Assembly: GCA_051873875.1 (NCBI GenBank) | Contig: JBJEFI010000117.1 | Location: forward strand, 1-34,280 | Reading direction: 5' to 3' | DNA from: JBJEFI01 sp051873875 | Lineage (GTDB): Bacteria; Bacillota; Bacilli; Bacillales; Bacillaceae_G | DNA length: 34,280 nt | In this document: piece after piece, positions 24,835 through 31,647 of the stretch | How the letters are laid out: the number at the start of each line of letters is the position of its first letter | Numbering within the stretch: position 1 is the first letter of the stretch | Position numbers and translations under genes: made by a program | The notes under the pieces: model-generated | The model's database searches: none | What the model saw: the letters and a program-made list of their open reading frames with translations, nothing else | What the model was told of the DNA's origin: nothing

Positions 24835-25359
24835 ATGAGAAGAATAATAATGATTTTAACAATAATGATTTTACTAGTTGGTTGTGTACCGAAACAACCA
24901 GCAAAAGTCGTGCAGTTTGAAGGAAGTGGAACGTATTCAAGGGATATTGTTCGTGTGATTTTAAAAACGAATTTACCAGCAGATGCGAAAATAACGACTC
25001 AATTAATAGATAGTAAATTAAAAAAAGTAGTGGAAACGGGAATAGGAATAATCGATAAAGAAGGAGTAGCCAATGTGATAATGCCATATCCAAAGGATGG
25101 CATTGCGAAAGATAGTGGTGAAATTCAGTATGAGGTTTCAGCTACATTTGAACCAGAAAAACAAAATGTCGAAATTAAAAAGATTTATGGAGAATATGGC
25201 GAATATATAAAGAAAGGAACAGAGGGACGAGTAGAAGTAGAAAAAGATGGGAAGAAGGCTGTCTTTCTACATGTATCAACGACTATTGAAGGAATCGTTG
25301 ATGGTGAATTAACAAAAATGGTCGGTGGTAATTTCATGTTAGATGAGGTTCAAGAATGA
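24835..25359 (+). CDS. Lipoprotein A of a paralogous pair
   Basis: About 174 residues with a lipoprotein signal peptide MRRIIMILTIMILLVGC (Cys17 lipidated). The start is ATG 24835, with AGGAGA a few bases before it, immediately after the anti-sigma stop. The mature domain shares with the next gene the patterns TNLPxxxKIT, PYPK and GEYIKKGxxGRV, so the two are tandem duplicates. I do not recognise the family. Lipoproteins next to an anti-sigma factor may help sense envelope stress or may be its target genes. Confidence 0.78.
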   Translation: MRRIIMILTIMILLVGCVPKQPAKVVQFEGSGTYSRDIVRVILKTNLPADAKITTQLIDSKLKKVVETGIGIIDKEGVANVIMPYPKDGIAKDSGEIQYEVSATFEPEKQNVEIKKIYGEYGEYIKKGTEGRVEVEKDGKKAVFLHVSTTIEGIVDGELTKMVGGNFMLDEVQE

Positions 25360-25478
25360 AAGAACAGATAGATTACTAGGATAACGTAACATTCGCCCTT
25401 TAAAACCTTTATAAACATATGTACAGGAGAGGATGAAAAAGTATTTATATTAAAACATTTGGTTTAGGAGAGGGTTGA

Positions 25479-26006
25479 ATGAAGCGAGTAATGATAAGTG
25501 TGGCAATTATATTTTTATTAGTTGGTTGTGCACCGAAAAAAGCATCAAAATTGGTTGAATTCTGGGCGGATGGAATGTATATGAGTGAAACCTTCGAGAT
25601 ATGGATTCAAACCAATTTACCTATTGGTTCAAAAATAACAGTTACTTTATCGGATCGAAAAATGAATAAGGTAATTACGTCAAAAGTAGCGGAAGTGATG
25701 AATGAAAAAACGAGTAATATAAAGATGGCCAAGGTTAAAATTCCATATCCGAAAAAAACCCTTATCCAAGAGGGGACTGAAAGATATGAAATTACAGCAT
25801 TATTTGATTCAACAACTCAGTCAAAAGCAATAAAAAACGTATATGGAGAGCATGGTGAATACATAAAAAAAGGCTCGAAAGGACGAGTTGTCACAAAAAC
25901 AGAGGGGAAAGAAATTGTTTCTCTTCAATTAAAAGGCATGCTTGAAAAAGTGACAGAAGAAACAGGGGAAGTGGATAATGGTTACTTTCTTTTAAATCCT
26001 ATGTAG
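25479..26006 (+). CDS. Lipoprotein B of a paralogous pair
   Basis: 175 residues with signal peptide MKRVMISVAIIFLLVGC (Cys17). The mature part aligns along its whole length with lipoprotein A: LVEFWADGMY with VVQFEGSGTY, QTNLPIGSKIT with KTNLPADAKIT, KIPYPKK with MPYPKDG, and YGEHGEYIKKGSKGRV with YGEYGEYIKKGTEGRV. Divergence is considerable, so the duplication is old. AGGAGAGGG precedes the ATG. No terminator separates it from the downstream ORF and permeases. Function unknown; a substrate-binding role for the orphan permeases cannot be excluded, but it is far smaller than an OppA-type protein. Confidence 0.78.
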   Translation: MKRVMISVAIIFLLVGCAPKKASKLVEFWADGMYMSETFEIWIQTNLPIGSKITVTLSDRKMNKVITSKVAEVMNEKTSNIKMAKVKIPYPKKTLIQEGTERYEITALFDSTTQSKAIKNVYGEHGEYIKKGSKGRVVTKTEGKEIVSLQLKGMLEKVTEETGEVDNGYFLLNPM

Positions 26007-26023
26007 TAAGGGAGAGAAAATGA

Positions 26024-26122
26024 ATGGGGAATGTTGTTATTACAGTGAATAAGGAAAAGGAAAGAGGCTTATATAGAAATATGGGTTTCGTAATGGATAA
26101 GCAAGCAAGGGTTAGGTGTTAA
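26024..26122 (+). CDS. 32-codon ORF coupled to the permease gene
   Basis: A short ORF (MGNVVITVNKEKERGL...) with GGGAGAG about seven bases upstream. Its TAA is followed after one base by the ATG of the permease gene (TAATATG), an arrangement for translational coupling. The peptide is basic and has no membrane segment. It may be a leader that loads ribosomes onto the permease gene, a tiny protein of its own, or chance. Confidence 0.4.
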   Translation: MGNVVITVNKEKERGLYRNMGFVMDKQARVRC

Positions 26123-26123
26123 T

Positions 26124-26993
26124 ATGCGTCTCACGATATTTATCGGAAAACAATTGGTACAATTGCTCTTCACCCTCGTTACGTTAGCAGTTTTAATTGC
26201 TTTTTTAGCCAATATTTTAAATAAAGAGGAGGTTTTTTTGCCTGCCTTTTGGGAAAATGTGCAAACCAATTTATGGAGCTTTTATTTTTGGAATGAATTA
26301 TATGTGAACGGGAAGGAAGGGCTCTACTTACTTAAGGATTTTATTTGGGAGCCATATGTGTATTCTTGTACTATATTAGCAGGTGGATTAGTAGCTGCCT
26401 TTGTTCTTGCCACTCTCCTTTCTTTTGTTCATTATATGTTACCAAGTAAATTACAAACAGTATTAAAAGAACTGTTATTGTTTGTTGGCTCTATTCCAGA
26501 TGTAATGTTTATTTTTGGAATGCAGCTGTTTGTCATTTGGATTTTTAAAAAGACAGAGTTACTCGTTGTGGAACCGTTTGGGCTGTTTAGTAATGTCTAT
26601 GCATTGCCGATTTTTACGTTGGCGATAGCTCCGGCAATTTTATTGTTTCGAGGGATGATATTAGCCTTTGATGAAGAGAAAGGAAAAGAATATGTGGAAT
26701 ATGCAAAGGCAAAAGGTTTAAGCAAAACGTGGATTTTGTTTCGTCATATTTTTAGGAATGCCCTTGTGACAATTTTTTCGAATTTTCAGTTGATTATTTG
26801 GTTTGCTATTTCTAATTTATTAATCATTGAGCACTTATTTTATATAAAAGGCTATTTTTCATATTTGTTAAGTGTTATTAGAGAGCCGGATATTTTTTAT
26901 GTGTCGTTATCTTTATTGTTTATTCCTTTTTATTTATTGGATGTAGCAATGAAGGGAATCACTTTATTTTTTACGGGGAAGGAGCGGGTGTAA
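26124..26993 (+). CDS. ABC transporter permease, OppB/DppB-like
   Basis: A 289-residue inner-membrane permease with about six helices. It carries the EAA-loop type motif EYAKAKGLSKTWILFRHIF near residue 190, which docks to the ATPase, and belongs to the binding-protein-dependent permease family; order and topology fit the OppB/DppB side of peptide or nickel importers. There is no strong ribosome binding site; coupling to the 32-codon ORF may serve instead. Its stop is followed directly by the GTG of the second permease. No ATPase (OppD/F-like) and no binding protein lie anywhere in the window. Confidence 0.82.
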   Translation: MRLTIFIGKQLVQLLFTLVTLAVLIAFLANILNKEEVFLPAFWENVQTNLWSFYFWNELYVNGKEGLYLLKDFIWEPYVYSCTILAGGLVAAFVLATLLSFVHYMLPSKLQTVLKELLLFVGSIPDVMFIFGMQLFVIWIFKKTELLVVEPFGLFSNVYALPIFTLAIAPAILLFRGMILAFDEEKGKEYVEYAKAKGLSKTWILFRHIFRNALVTIFSNFQLIIWFAISNLLIIEHLFYIKGYFSYLLSVIREPDIFYVSLSLLFIPFYLLDVAMKGITLFFTGKERV

Positions 26994-27881
26994 GTGGGAA
27001 GAAAGGTATCCTTTTATAGCGGATTACTGTTTATTGTTGGTTTGCTTTTATTAAGTTTTCTATATACATATGTGTTGAAAGACCATATTGAACCTCCGCC
27101 GGAACTGTTGTATAACGATGAAGGAAAATTAATTGATAAACCACCATATCCACCTTCTTTCACATATCCAATGGGAGTAGATCGGTTAGGGGAAGATGTT
27201 TTTTGGCAAGTAATTGATGGAGCAAAGTATACGATATTCATTGCTTTCGCTATTAGTCTATTACGTGTTTTATCAGGAACAATTTTAGGAATTATTTATG
27301 GCGTATATGGATGGAAGTTCCGTTTCCTTGTTCAACCAGTTGAAAGGGCATTTCGCTTTTTTCCAGCAGTGATGCTTGTAATGAGTCTCAATTTTTTAGG
27401 AGCAAGAGAAGATTATTTTCTGTATTATAGCGTTCAACTGGCGTTGATTGTATGTATTGCAACCGTTCCAATGTTAAGTATGGTAGGGAATGAAGTGCAA
27501 GACTATATGAAGAATGATTTTATCGTTGCCTCAAATACATTAGGAGGGAATTCTTTTTGGCTTATTAGGCGGCATATTGTGCCTTTTCTCCGTTCACGCT
27601 TGTCTCTTTATTTCGTTCAGCAAATGATTCAGACCTTATTTTTATTTGTCCAACTAGGTGTTTTTCATATTTTAGTTGGTGGTATTATGATGGTGAAAAT
27701 GGATGATGAGGGAACGTTAAAAGCGGCATCTGTTAGTCATGAATGGTCAGGGATGATTGGTTTAGGTTATCAGGAATTAATGTTAGATCAGTGGATTGTC
27801 ATTGGACCAAGTATTGCTTTTATTTTGACAATCTATGCGTTTAATTTGATTGGAAGGTATTTAGAAGAAGGTAAGTCATGA
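26994..27881 (+). CDS. ABC transporter permease, OppC/DppC-like
   Basis: A 295-residue permease with GTG start directly after the first permease gene. It shows the OppC hallmark YPMGVDRLGEDVFWQVIDGA (compare HPLGTDxxGRDVxSRxIxGA in OppC), an N-terminal helix and a bundle of about five more, with the docking loop around ASNTLGGNSFWLIRRHI. Together with the first permease it makes the membrane core of an Opp/Dpp-type transporter. Both are at the end of a probable operon with the ECF sigma, anti-sigma and lipoproteins, so the transporter may be part of that stress response. It would need ATPases from elsewhere. Confidence 0.83.
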   Translation: MGRKVSFYSGLLFIVGLLLLSFLYTYVLKDHIEPPPELLYNDEGKLIDKPPYPPSFTYPMGVDRLGEDVFWQVIDGAKYTIFIAFAISLLRVLSGTILGIIYGVYGWKFRFLVQPVERAFRFFPAVMLVMSLNFLGAREDYFLYYSVQLALIVCIATVPMLSMVGNEVQDYMKNDFIVASNTLGGNSFWLIRRHIVPFLRSRLSLYFVQQMIQTLFLFVQLGVFHILVGGIMMVKMDDEGTLKAASVSHEWSGMIGLGYQELMLDQWIVIGPSIAFILTIYAFNLIGRYLEEGKS

Positions 27882-27888
27882 GCATTTT

Positions 27889-27997
27889 TTATCCCGTTCT
27901 AACTGGCACTAAGACTCGACCTTTAAAATTTCACAAAATCTGAGAAGTTTAAGTGGAAGATAAATGAAAGTTCCTACTGATTGAAGTTTCACTTTAT
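27889..27997 (+). repeat. Hairpin repeat family, copy 3 (shortened)
   Basis: About 109 bp. It shares with copy 2 the start TTATCCCGTTCTAACTG, the block GAAGTTTAAG, ATGAAAG, and the end TTGAAGTTTCACTTTAT, but lacks about 50 bp of the middle, including the second arm of the long inverted repeat. It lies between the convergent permease and lipase genes. Confidence 0.8.
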
Positions 27998-27998
27998 A

Positions 27999-28037
27999 AA
28001 CAAATCCCCATCTATAACGAAGATGGGGATTTATTTT
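27999..28037 (-). terminator. Intrinsic terminator, probably bidirectional
   Basis: A 12-bp perfect stem AAATCCCCATCT / AGATGGGGATTT with loop of seven bases. It ends the lipase gene on the minus strand and could also stop transcripts from the permeases. Confidence 0.88.
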
Positions 28038-28039
28038 CC

Positions 28040-29296
28040 TTACCTAGAAGGAAGTTTGTGTAATGTTTCAGCTAAATTTTTATAGAAAGGTTGAATATTG
28101 AAGGACGTTCCGTAAGAGAGAGCATCTAAGCCCATATAATCCATGTGATCCCAATTATTCATAACTGGGTATTCATTCCATATACCTGGTTGAGGTGAAC
28201 GATCATTGGTGTAGGAAGTAGATGGATGATTGGTTGGATGTTTGGCAGACACGACACTGACAAGTCCATCATTAGCCCACCAAGTTGGGTCAATAATTGG
28301 TCCAAGAACAGAATCTTGTCTAGTAAAGCTTCCCATGAAGTTAGATGAATAGAGCATAATTGGATTTGTTAGGATAGATGGAAGGTGATGTTTTGTTAAG
28401 AGGTTTTGATAGGTTGTTTGAGCCGTATAAGAAAAATAATAAACATCCGAGAAGGTATTCATCCATTTATTATTATCAGATGCGCCAGGTGTGCTTAAAT
28501 CGGTAAGGCTAATGTCTTTACTACTCCAAATACTACTATTCATTACTCGATTTAGATAGGTTGTGAAAGTTTCCCCAGTTTGGCGTTTTAATCCCCATTG
28601 ATCGAGTTTGAAATCATATACGAAGGAATTTGGATTAACACCTGCAATTTTTGCTACATTTAAGACGATTTCTTTAATCAGTGCCGATGCCTTACTTTCA
28701 TCATCTGCAAATTGGCTTCCATTATGTGGCGTACCAATGGATGTATTACTTTGAATCCAGTTATGATCGCCAGTAAAAAGGGGAGAAATATCTGTAGCTG
28801 GATGTGAAGCCACATAGTTTTGTTCTTGTTTACTTCCTTCTTTTAGTAAATCAGTCAGTCCTCGAATGGTGAGTCCACCCATACTATGACCAACTAAGTG
28901 GACAGGATTATTTTCATCCCATTCTGGATATAACCCTTTGTACGTTTTTCCATATCGATTATGCTTGTGTTCTGCTGAATGGGCAGCCCCATAGTCAACT
29001 TTGCCACCTTTAATATTGTAATAGAGTTCCACTGCTCTGTCATAATTACTTGAAACAGGCCCTACTGTCGCGGTGTAGGTTTTGTGACCAAGGTTATTTA
29101 AGTATGCTTCAAGATCCTTTACACCACCCCAATACTTAATGCCTACTGCTTCGTCACGTCCCCATCCAGCAAGTCCATGTACGAGAATAATAGGATACTC
29201 ATTTCCTTGTGCTGCGGCTGCCTTTTTGGGCATGACATTCATGAACATGCCACTTATCAATAAAATGGCAACAATCATACTCTTGAATACTTTCAA
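28040..29296 (-). CDS. Secreted zinc-containing triacylglycerol lipase (family I.5/I.6-like)
   Basis: A 418-residue secreted lipase. The signal peptide is residues 1-29 (basic MKVFK, hydrophobic core, then PKKAAAA). The oxyanion segment is VHGLAGWG and the nucleophile is Ser138 in GHSMGG. Zinc ligands typical of Geobacillus I.5 lipases are present (D86; H106 and H112 in DYGAAHSAEHKHNRYG). The catalytic Asp is expected in ANDGLVS and the His in WDHMDYMG. Geobacillus enzymes have AHSQGG at the nucleophile; GHSMGG is the staphylococcal (I.6) form, so this protein is intermediate. I choose TTG at 29296 because GGAGGT lies ten bases upstream and the product then begins as a clean signal peptide of the usual length; an upstream in-frame TTG at 29335 lies in a hairpin. 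It hydrolyses lipids outside the cell. Confidence 0.9.
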   Translation of the reverse strand: MKVFKSMIVAILLISGMFMNVMPKKAAAAQGNEYPIILVHGLAGWGRDEAVGIKYWGGVKDLEAYLNNLGHKTYTATVGPVSSNYDRAVELYYNIKGGKVDYGAAHSAEHKHNRYGKTYKGLYPEWDENNPVHLVGHSMGGLTIRGLTDLLKEGSKQEQNYVASHPATDISPLFTGDHNWIQSNTSIGTPHNGSQFADDESKASALIKEIVLNVAKIAGVNPNSFVYDFKLDQWGLKRQTGETFTTYLNRVMNSSIWSSKDISLTDLSTPGASDNNKWMNTFSDVYYFSYTAQTTYQNLLTKHHLPSILTNPIMLYSSNFMGSFTRQDSVLGPIIDPTWWANDGLVSVVSAKHPTNHPSTSYTNDRSPQPGIWNEYPVMNNWDHMDYMGLDALSYGTSFNIQPFYKNLAETLHKLPSR

Positions 29297-29326
29297 TTGT
29301 TCATCTACCTCCATCTTCCATTTTTT

Positions 29327-29380
29327 AAGCGTCAAATATGTGCCACCTATTGATAGGATTGGATATATTTGCTGACGCTT
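29327..29380 (-). promoter_or_regulatory. Hairpin in the lipase leader
   Basis: AAGCGTCA and TGACGCTT form an 8-bp outer stem about 40 bases apart, with further AATAT/ATATT pairing and an inner CCTAT-TG-ATAGG hairpin. It lies 15 bp upstream of the lipase ribosome binding site and has no T-run in the direction of the gene, so it is more likely a leader structure or protein-binding site than a terminator. Confidence 0.5.
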
Positions 29381-29563
29381 TCATAAAAAGAAATTCCGTA
29401 CATTTTATTAAATTCCTTCTTTAATTTAATAAAAAATTGAAATAATTGTTATTTATATATTCAACCATTTATTAAATAAGATAAGGGGGATAAAAGCTGA
29501 AAAAATAGACCTACTGTCTGGAATAAAAAATGTTTGCAGGTCAATTGGTAAAAATAAGATACA

Positions 29564-29592
29564 TTCACAAAAATCTAAAAATAGTTTATAAT
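29564..29592 (+). promoter_or_regulatory. Sigma-A promoter of the HflX leader transcript
   Basis: TTCACA, 17 bases, TATAAT: close to consensus with ideal spacing. A transcript would start near 29600 and runs through two short ORFs and a terminator before the HflX-like gene. Confidence 0.7.
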
Positions 29593-29630
29593 TAAAATAT
29601 AATGAATTGGAAGAAAAAGGAGTGGTTAAA

Positions 29631-29705
29631 ATGAAAAAGTTAATGATCTTAACTTATAAAGCTTATATAAATACCGCTCCGCTTACAAACGATAGACGTA
29701 TGTGA
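29631..29705 (+). CDS. 24-codon leader ORF (uORF1)
   Basis: ATG with AAAGGAG eight bases before it, just inside the predicted transcript. The peptide begins MKKLMILTYKAYINTAP and ends at TGA, 36 bases before a strong terminator stem. An ORF in this position fits a leader peptide whose translation reports on ribosome state. Its stop overlaps a sequence resembling the TetR operator of 4586. Confidence 0.5.
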   Translation: MKKLMILTYKAYINTAPLTNDRRM

Positions 29706-29716
29706 TACGTGTGTCA
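29703..29716 (+). promoter_or_regulatory. Sequence resembling the TetR operator
   Basis: TGATACGTGTGTCA matches the 4586 operator core at 12 of 14 positions, and the following TTT also matches. It is not a perfect palindrome. If bound, it would block elongation in the leader. Confidence 0.3.
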
Positions 29717-29741
29717 TTTGTATGATTATAAATAAGAAACC

Positions 29742-29793
29742 ATACCCTGGAGCGTAGGATTTTTTCTTGTGCTCTAGGGTATTTTTGTTTTTA
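29742..29793 (+). terminator. Intrinsic terminator in the HflX leader
   Basis: Arms ATACCCTGGAGC and GCTCTAGGGTAT (12 bp, one G-T pair) around a 17-base loop, followed by TTTTTGTTTTTA. It stands between the promoter and the GTPase gene, so most transcripts would stop here unless terminator formation is prevented. Confidence 0.8.
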
Positions 29794-29812
29794 GCCAATT
29801 TATTTAAGTATC

Positions 29813-29884
29813 CATTAGTGAGAGAGGAAAAATTTCACTAATGAAGGTTCCAGTTTATTATGAAACTAATTCTGGAAATTAGTG
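29813..29884 (+). promoter_or_regulatory. Mutually exclusive hairpins before uORF2
   Basis: CACTAAT (29836-29842) can pair upstream with ATTAGTG at 29814-29820 (9 bp with flanks: CATTAGTGA / TCACTAATG) or downstream with ATTAGTG at 29878-29884 (7 bp, plus TTCCAG/CTGGAA 6 bp). The downstream form ends at the ribosome binding site of uORF2. Such an either-or arrangement is what RNA switches use. The stretch also resembles the 3' half of the hairpin repeat family. Confidence 0.55.
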
Positions 29885-29898
29885 GGAGGTTGTAAGCC

Positions 29899-29943
29899 AT
29901 GTGGATAAAGGCTTTCATGTATTACGTGAGAATTAGAGAATAG
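29899..29943 (+). CDS. 14-codon leader ORF (uORF2)
   Basis: MWIKAFMYYVRIRE followed by TAG, with GGGAGG nine bases upstream of the ATG. A hairpin begins two bases after the stop codon, so a ribosome stalled near the end of this ORF would prevent the hairpin. This is the usual form of antibiotic-sensing leader peptides. Confidence 0.55.
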   Translation: MWIKAFMYYVRIRE

Positions 29944-29944
29944 G

Positions 29945-29996
29945 GCACGGGTTGTGACTATCATCTTACTATCATTACAAAGTCATAACTCCGTGT
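29945..29996 (+). promoter_or_regulatory. Hairpin between uORF2 and the GTPase gene
   Basis: GCACGGGTTGTGAC pairs with GTCATAACTCCGTGT (14 bp with two wobbles and one bulge) around a 23-base loop. No proper T-run follows (TTATTTAAAC), so it may act as an anti-terminator arm, translation block or weak terminator. It ends 22 bases before the AAAGGAG of the GTPase gene. Confidence 0.5.
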
Positions 29997-30034
29997 TATT
30001 TAAACTTAAAATTTAAATAAAGGAGATTATGAAA

Positions 30035-31294
30035 ATGGGAAAAAGAGGCATATTAGTAAACGTTAATATAAATCACAAACGTCATTTTGAAGAATCAATT
30101 ATTGAATTTAGGAATTTATGTAAAGCATGTCATATACATGTGGCAGCTCAAATGGTACAAAATGCTAAAAAAGTAAATCCTTCTTACTATGTTGGAGCTG
30201 GTAAAGTGGAGGAACTAGCGGCAATGGTAGCAGAATTGGATGCAGATATTGTGTTGTTTAACAATGAATTATCATCCTCACAAATTAAAAATATTGAGGA
30301 GAAAGTAAATTGTACGGTCATGGATCGAACAGCGTTAATTTTAGATATATTTGCACAAAGAGCAAAAACAAAAGAAGCAAAATTACAAGTAGAAGTAGCA
30401 AGGCTTCAATATGAATTACCGCGATTGATAGGCTCAAATGAAAATTTAGGGCGCCAAAGTGGTGGGATTGGAACAAAAAATAGAGGTTCTGGTGAAAAGA
30501 AATTGGAACTTGACCGACGTAGAATTGAAGAAAAAATAACAGATTTAAATAAAGAACTAGAAGTGTTAAAGTACCAGCGTACGACACAACGGAATAAGCG
30601 AAAAAAAGCAAATATCCCGAATGTGGCATTAGTTGGATATACAAATGCAGGTAAATCATCGATTATGAATGCACTAGTTGAAATGTATATGAAAAAGGCA
30701 GATAAAAAGGTGTTTGAAGAAGATATGTTGTTTGCCACGTTAGAAACGTATGTAAGAAATATTAAGCTACCGGACAATAAAACATTCTTATTATCAGATA
30801 CAGTTGGGTTTGTAAGTAATTTGCCACATAACTTAGTGAAGGCATTTCGCTCCACATTAGAGGAGATTTGTCAGGCTGATTTATTAATTCATGTTGTTGA
30901 TATTTCTAATCCTAGCTATGAAAATCATATTGCTGTCACAAAGGCAACGTTGAAAGAAATAGGAGCAGACCATATTCCAATGATTACGGTATACAATAAA
31001 GTTGATTTAATAGATGCAAGTAAGGAAAAGACTGATGGCATTTATCTATCAGCTAAAAAGAATATTGGCATTGACGAACTAGTAGATAAACTAGATGAAT
31101 ATATATTTACAGATTATGTAAGTTGTAAATTGCTAATTCCGTATACAGAAGGAAAAGTGCTATCTTATTTAAATCAACATGTGGCTATACATGATGCAGA
31201 GTATATAGAAGCAGGTGCAATTTTAAACATTGATTGTAGTGAAAGTGATTATAGCAAATATAAAAGCTATGAAATGCCAGAAATGAATAATTAA
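30035..31294 (+). CDS. HflX-family GTPase, possibly HflXr type
   Basis: A 419-residue GTPase of the HflX family, which splits or rescues stalled ribosomes. The N-terminal domain has YYVGAGKVEEL and the family segment RQSGGIGTKNRGSGEKKLELDRR. The GTPase domain has GYTNAGKSS (201-209), DTVGF, NKVD and SAKKN. Housekeeping HflX proteins carry GRGPGE-like residues where this has NRGSGEKK, which suggests the second, resistance-associated type described in Listeria as HflXr. ATG 30035 is chosen because AAAGGAG is nine bases upstream; ATG 30029 is too close. The long leader with two short ORFs, a terminator and alternative hairpins suggests induction by ribosome-targeting antibiotics. The paralogue assignment is inference. 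Confidence 0.9.
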   Translation: MGKRGILVNVNINHKRHFEESIIEFRNLCKACHIHVAAQMVQNAKKVNPSYYVGAGKVEELAAMVAELDADIVLFNNELSSSQIKNIEEKVNCTVMDRTALILDIFAQRAKTKEAKLQVEVARLQYELPRLIGSNENLGRQSGGIGTKNRGSGEKKLELDRRRIEEKITDLNKELEVLKYQRTTQRNKRKKANIPNVALVGYTNAGKSSIMNALVEMYMKKADKKVFEEDMLFATLETYVRNIKLPDNKTFLLSDTVGFVSNLPHNLVKAFRSTLEEICQADLLIHVVDISNPSYENHIAVTKATLKEIGADHIPMITVYNKVDLIDASKEKTDGIYLSAKKNIGIDELVDKLDEYIFTDYVSCKLLIPYTEGKVLSYLNQHVAIHDAEYIEAGAILNIDCSESDYSKYKSYEMPEMNN

Positions 31295-31309
31295 AATAGG
31301 AATTCGTAT

Positions 31310-31474
31310 AAAGAGACTGGGACAAAAGTATTTCAGCCAAAGAAAAATCCGAACTATGATATGAAATTATAAAAAGAGTTTCGAATTAGTTCGGATTTTT
31401 TCGATTTATGGATTTCTTAATGTGAAATTGTTCGTCTATAAGGTTGGGGATTTTAGTTATGTCCCAGCCTCTTT
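31310..31474 (+). repeat. 165-bp nested inverted-repeat element
   Basis: The ends AAAGAGACTGGGACA and TGTCCCAGCCTCTTT are inverted repeats with one mismatch. Nested inside is a perfect 14-bp inverted repeat, AAAAATCCGAACTA (31343) and TAGTTCGGATTTTT (31387), with a T-run. Elements with GAGGCTGGGACA ends are common between genes in Firmicutes. The inner hairpin also serves as a terminator for the HflX-like gene. The element overlaps the 3' end of a minus-strand ORF. Confidence 0.8.
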
Positions 31475-31624
31475 TTGTACACAAAAAGAATATTCTACTG
31501 CTAACCAATGTGTTGTATTAGGGAATTTTTGTCCTTTTATAAATCTAAAAGACAAATAGAAAATATCTGCCTGCTCTGTGTCTATATGAAGGACTAAATT
31601 ATCGTAGTTTTTCTTTGCTTTCAT
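31457..31624 (-). pseudogene. 55-codon ORF cut off by the inverted-repeat element
   Basis: Starting at ATG 31624, 24 bases after the kinase stop, the minus strand reads MKAKKNYDNLVLHIDTEQ, then ADIFYLSFRFIKGQKFPNTT, then HWLAVEYSFCVQKEAGT and TAA. The last six or so residues and the stop lie inside the 165-bp element. The sequence looks like genuine protein, and no ribosome binding site is evident. I read it as the remnant of a gene whose end was replaced when the element inserted. The family is not recognised. Confidence 0.45.
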
Positions 31625-31647
31625 TTACTAAATGAGTTACGTCAATG

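Noticed and set aside
31310..31474. The nested inverted repeat as a CRISPR fragment or transposon with a gene.
   Set aside because: There are no repeated spacers and no coding capacity.
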